Below are positions 61,701 to 64,000 of a DNA stretch of 64,000 bases, one piece after another. The position numbers and the translations under genes were made by a program. Source of the stretch: Carallia brachiata (taxonomy: Eukaryota > Streptophyta > Magnoliopsida > Malpighiales > Rhizophoraceae). The DNA lies in assembly GCA_021464245.1 (NCBI GenBank), contig JADCRB010000114.1:1922001-1986000 (forward strand). The letters are read 5' to 3'. The notes beneath the pieces are model-generated. The model did not search any database. It saw only the letters and a list, made by a program, of their open reading frames with translations, and had not been told where the DNA came from. How positions within the stretch are numbered: the first letter of the stretch is position 1; every line of letters starts with the position of its first letter.

Positions 61701-64000
61701 TGAACAGTCCTTGGAGGGATAGACCTATTGCAGAATCCTTAAAGCTTTTTGATGAAATGAAACGAGGCATGATTGAAGAAGGGAAAGCAACACTAAGGAT
61801 GAAGCAAGACATGCAGAGTGATAACTACAACATGTATGACCTTATTGCGTACAGAATCAAGGCAAGTGTAGATGGGCAATGTTTACAGTTGCATAGGCTG
61901 CACTACTTTCAGGCATATAACTGTTCTAGGTTTCTCCTTTTCAGTTTACTCCTCATCCACATTCAGGGGACAAGTGGTGTATCTATCCAAGTTATGATTA
62001 TGCTCACTGTATCGTGGATTCTCTGGAGAATATCACCCATTCAGTATGCTATTTTGTTCATTGTGATTTCTTTTGTTCATTGATTTCAATTTTCCTGGAT
62101 GTAACTCTCATGCATTAATTTTGTTTGCATTTAAATAATTTAAGCTTTTCTTGCCATTTTGTTTGGATATAAGTTTCCAAAATATTGCCTTTGATGCAAC
62201 ATCGAGAGTATTTAGGATAGCTATAGTCATGCTTCTGGCACCAGTGAAATGATCAAGTAATGGGGTGTTTGACTCATTATTTGTTTGTTTTAATATTGTC
62301 GTGATAATTTTTTGGGGGGCTGAGCCTTGAAGACTTGAAAGTAGAATTTAGCCAATTAATTGGATGCTGAAAGGTTGCATAATTTAACTCTGAGTGTTTT
62401 TTTTTTTTTCCCTGGACTTGCTTATGGAAGTCTTGTGCATTGGGATGCCCTTTTTTTTTGGTTTTCGGCTTATGGAAGTCCAGATTTAATTTTTTCTTAT
62501 AGCCATGTCAAAGGATCAAAAAGATGTTAGCCTAAATTTTTGTGTTTTAGCCTAGATTTTTGTGTTTTGAGAGCAACTTGGTTGTATTGGTTCACGAACA
62601 AGTCCTACATTATGAAGTTCTGACTATAACCAACAGCCACTCGCATTGGGCCATTTGTTTGATAAGACTTTCTATGCATTCTAAGATATGGTGAATGATC
62701 TGTCTTGTCTTCTTTATGAATTTAGCAATTGGTTTATTTGTTTGGTAAATTATGTACTTGAATACATTAGAAGGCATTTTGATTTCTGTTGAAATGTATA
62801 TTTTCTACAGCTGTGTACATTGGAGTTTGAGACTCGGCGTGCGTCATACTACTGGTTGTTACATTCATTAGGCCTTTATCAGCCTTATGTGTGGGAATAC
62901 TCAAGGCTGAATGTTACAAACACTGTCATGTCAAAACGTAAGGTGAGCACAGATCTCGCACAAGTTTGAGTGGAAATTTTGAAATTTGTTCTTGTGAAGC
63001 TGTTTTATGATGGTACCAATTATCATGGAGTATGTTATGCTGTGCAGTTAAATTTCTTGGTAACTAAAAAATATGTTGATGGTTGGGATGATCCCCGCCT
63101 TATGACACTGGCTGGTTTGAGGCGCAGAGGTGTAACTCCAACTGCAATCAATACTTTTGTCAGGGGAATTGGAATCACTAGAAGGTTGAATTCACATGTT
63201 TTCTGATAATAGTCGGAGAAATACACGTTCATCTTTATTTTGCCTTGTTTTGATGATATATGTCATACATTATGCTGCAGTGATTGTAGTATGATACGCC
63301 TGGATCGTCTTGAATATCACATAAGAGAAGAACTAAATAAAACAGCTCCTCGTACAATGGTTGTGCTGCAGCCTTTGAAGGTGCACCTGTTACATGCTGC
63401 TCCCTTACAAAGTATTTTGTCCAAACTTTAAGCTCATCAGATTATCATTTTCAGGTAGTCATTACCAATCTGAAGTCGGATTCAGTTATGGATCTTGATG
63501 CAAAGAAGTGGCCTGATGCTCTTACAGAAGATGCTTCTGCTTTTTACAAGGTATAAATTTCTGGGCGGACATCAGAGTTATGTTCTGCAAAAATAATTTT
63601 GTGGTGCTGGACTTAAAACTTTTATTAGCTGTAGTTGGGATGGTCCAACTTGGGCTTGTTCAAACTTCAAACTATTGTTGTTCATTTTGCAAACTCCATT
63701 TTCTGATTTTACAAATGGAATGACATCTCATTGCAGGATTTTGCATTTAATATTCCATAGTCTTTGATGCACTAAACACTTACGCCGTTGCTTCTGCTGC
63801 TTTTATTTTAGGTTCCTTTCTCCAATGTTGTCTACATTGAAAACTCTGATTTTAGGATGAAAGATTCAAAGGACTACTATGGGCTTGCACCGGGTAAATC
63901 TGTCCTACTAAGGTATACAGAAGTTCGTCTTTGATTTTTTTTTTTCCCCATTTATTCTTTTGAGGCATAAATTTACATAAGTGAATTCAAAATGTTAGGG
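57399..64000 (+). CDS. Cytosolic glutaminyl-tRNA synthetase (5' part, runs off the window)
   Basis: Nineteen exons are visible: 57399-57563, 57719-57769, 57925-57996, 58170-58269, 58535-58630, 59002-59063, 59166-59267, 59425-59517, 60260-60412, 60505-60560, 61048-61138, 61232-61318, 61664-61861, 61945-62043, 62811-62942, 63048-63184, 63281-63380, 63455-63550 and 63812-63912. They give 663 codons plus two bases, unbroken. The plant enzyme has about 795 residues, so roughly 130 lie to the right. The N-terminal appended domain ([20 protein letters not shown]) comes first, then the class I catalytic core with HIGH at 293-296 ([11 protein letters not shown]) and MSKRK at 515-519. It charges tRNA-Gln in the cytosol. 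Introns 1 and 13 appear to start with GC rather than GT. The others are GT-AG. Intron 14 (767 bases) holds a small repeat. Confidence 0.95.
58709..58735 (+). repeat. (TC)n microsatellite in GlnRS intron 5
   Basis: About 13 TC units in the intron between 58630 and 59002. Confidence 0.85.
59786..59812 (+). repeat. (GA)n microsatellite in GlnRS intron 8
   Basis: About 13 GA units in the intron between 59517 and 60260. Confidence 0.85.
62420..62480. repeat. 13-bp direct repeat flanking a T-bearing micro-insert
   Basis: GCTTATGGAAGTC occurs at 62420-62432 and 62468-62480 around 35 bases that include a run of nine to ten T. It lies in GlnRS intron 14. Confidence 0.5.
62528..62567 (+). repeat. 20-bp tandem duplication in GlnRS intron 14
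   Basis: TAGCCTA(A/G)ATTTTTGTGTTT is repeated directly with one mismatch. Confidence 0.85.

Noticed and set aside
1..64000. CRISPR array, operons, prophage, organelle insert
   Set aside because: No regularly spaced repeats with unique spacers exist, the genes have spliceosomal introns, and no chloroplast or mitochondrial genes were recognised.

Overview
This is nuclear DNA from a dicot-type plant. The window is AT-rich, its genes are split by many short AT-rich GT-AG introns, and the gaps are wide and full of A/T runs, microsatellites and small transposon remnants. The protein families point to a eudicot; I cannot name the species. No bacterial operon, CRISPR array or rRNA is present, and I found no convincing tRNA gene.

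Six protein-coding loci can be supported. In order: (1) ARG1-type J-domain co-chaperone, + strand, 1163-7218, 11 coding exons, 411 aa. (2) Single-exon C2H2 zinc-finger/EAR protein of the GIS/ZFP6 type, +, 18746-19501. (3) Cytosolic-type cysteinyl-tRNA synthetase, - strand, 32488-29341, nine exons with canonical splice sites but at least four reading-frame breaks and a damaged KMSKS region. (4) DUF1639 protein, +, 44148-45449, three exons. (5) MAKR/DUF1645-like serine-rich protein, -, 53451-52642, single exon. (6) Cytosolic glutaminyl-tRNA synthetase, +, from 57399 and running off the right edge; 19 exons are visible and two of its introns appear to be GC-AG. From memory, ARG1, GIS3, a DUF1639 gene and a MAKR-like gene lie close together on Arabidopsis chromosome 1 (At1g68330-At1g68370), so loci 1, 2, 4 and 5 look like an old conserved block. 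The Cys-tRNA synthetase sits inside that block and the Gln-tRNA synthetase beside it.

The gaps (7.2-18.7, 19.5-29.3, 32.5-44.1, 45.5-52.6 and 53.5-57.4 kb) hold no gene I can support, but they hold datable insertions. These are two copies of one SINE family, each with a perfect 17-bp target-site duplication (17254-17455 and 46248-46451); two copies of a second SINE-like family (11034-11275 and 49249-49492); a 5'-truncated LINE end coding for an RNase-H-like domain (14678-15032); a Mutator-like element with a 10-bp duplication (50282-51078); a longer inverted-repeat element enclosing GC-rich gene-like DNA, a Pack-MULE candidate (about 22497-23769); a hAT-type element with an 8-bp duplication just upstream of the Gln-tRNA synthetase (56188-57092); and a 68-bp-arm foldback (21021-21172).

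The genes do not form a pathway. Two are class I aminoacyl-tRNA synthetases, and both carry a telo-box motif (AAACCCTAA) in the leader, as many plant translation genes do. ARG1 is a gravitropism co-chaperone, the zinc-finger protein a likely trichome/gibberellin-cytokinin regulator, and the MAKR-like protein a possible membrane kinase regulator. I did not find a clearly new biological system. The most unusual items are the decaying synthetase gene, the two GC-AG introns in one housekeeping gene, and a recurring class of tiny poly(T)-bearing inserts flanked by 10-16 bp direct repeats.
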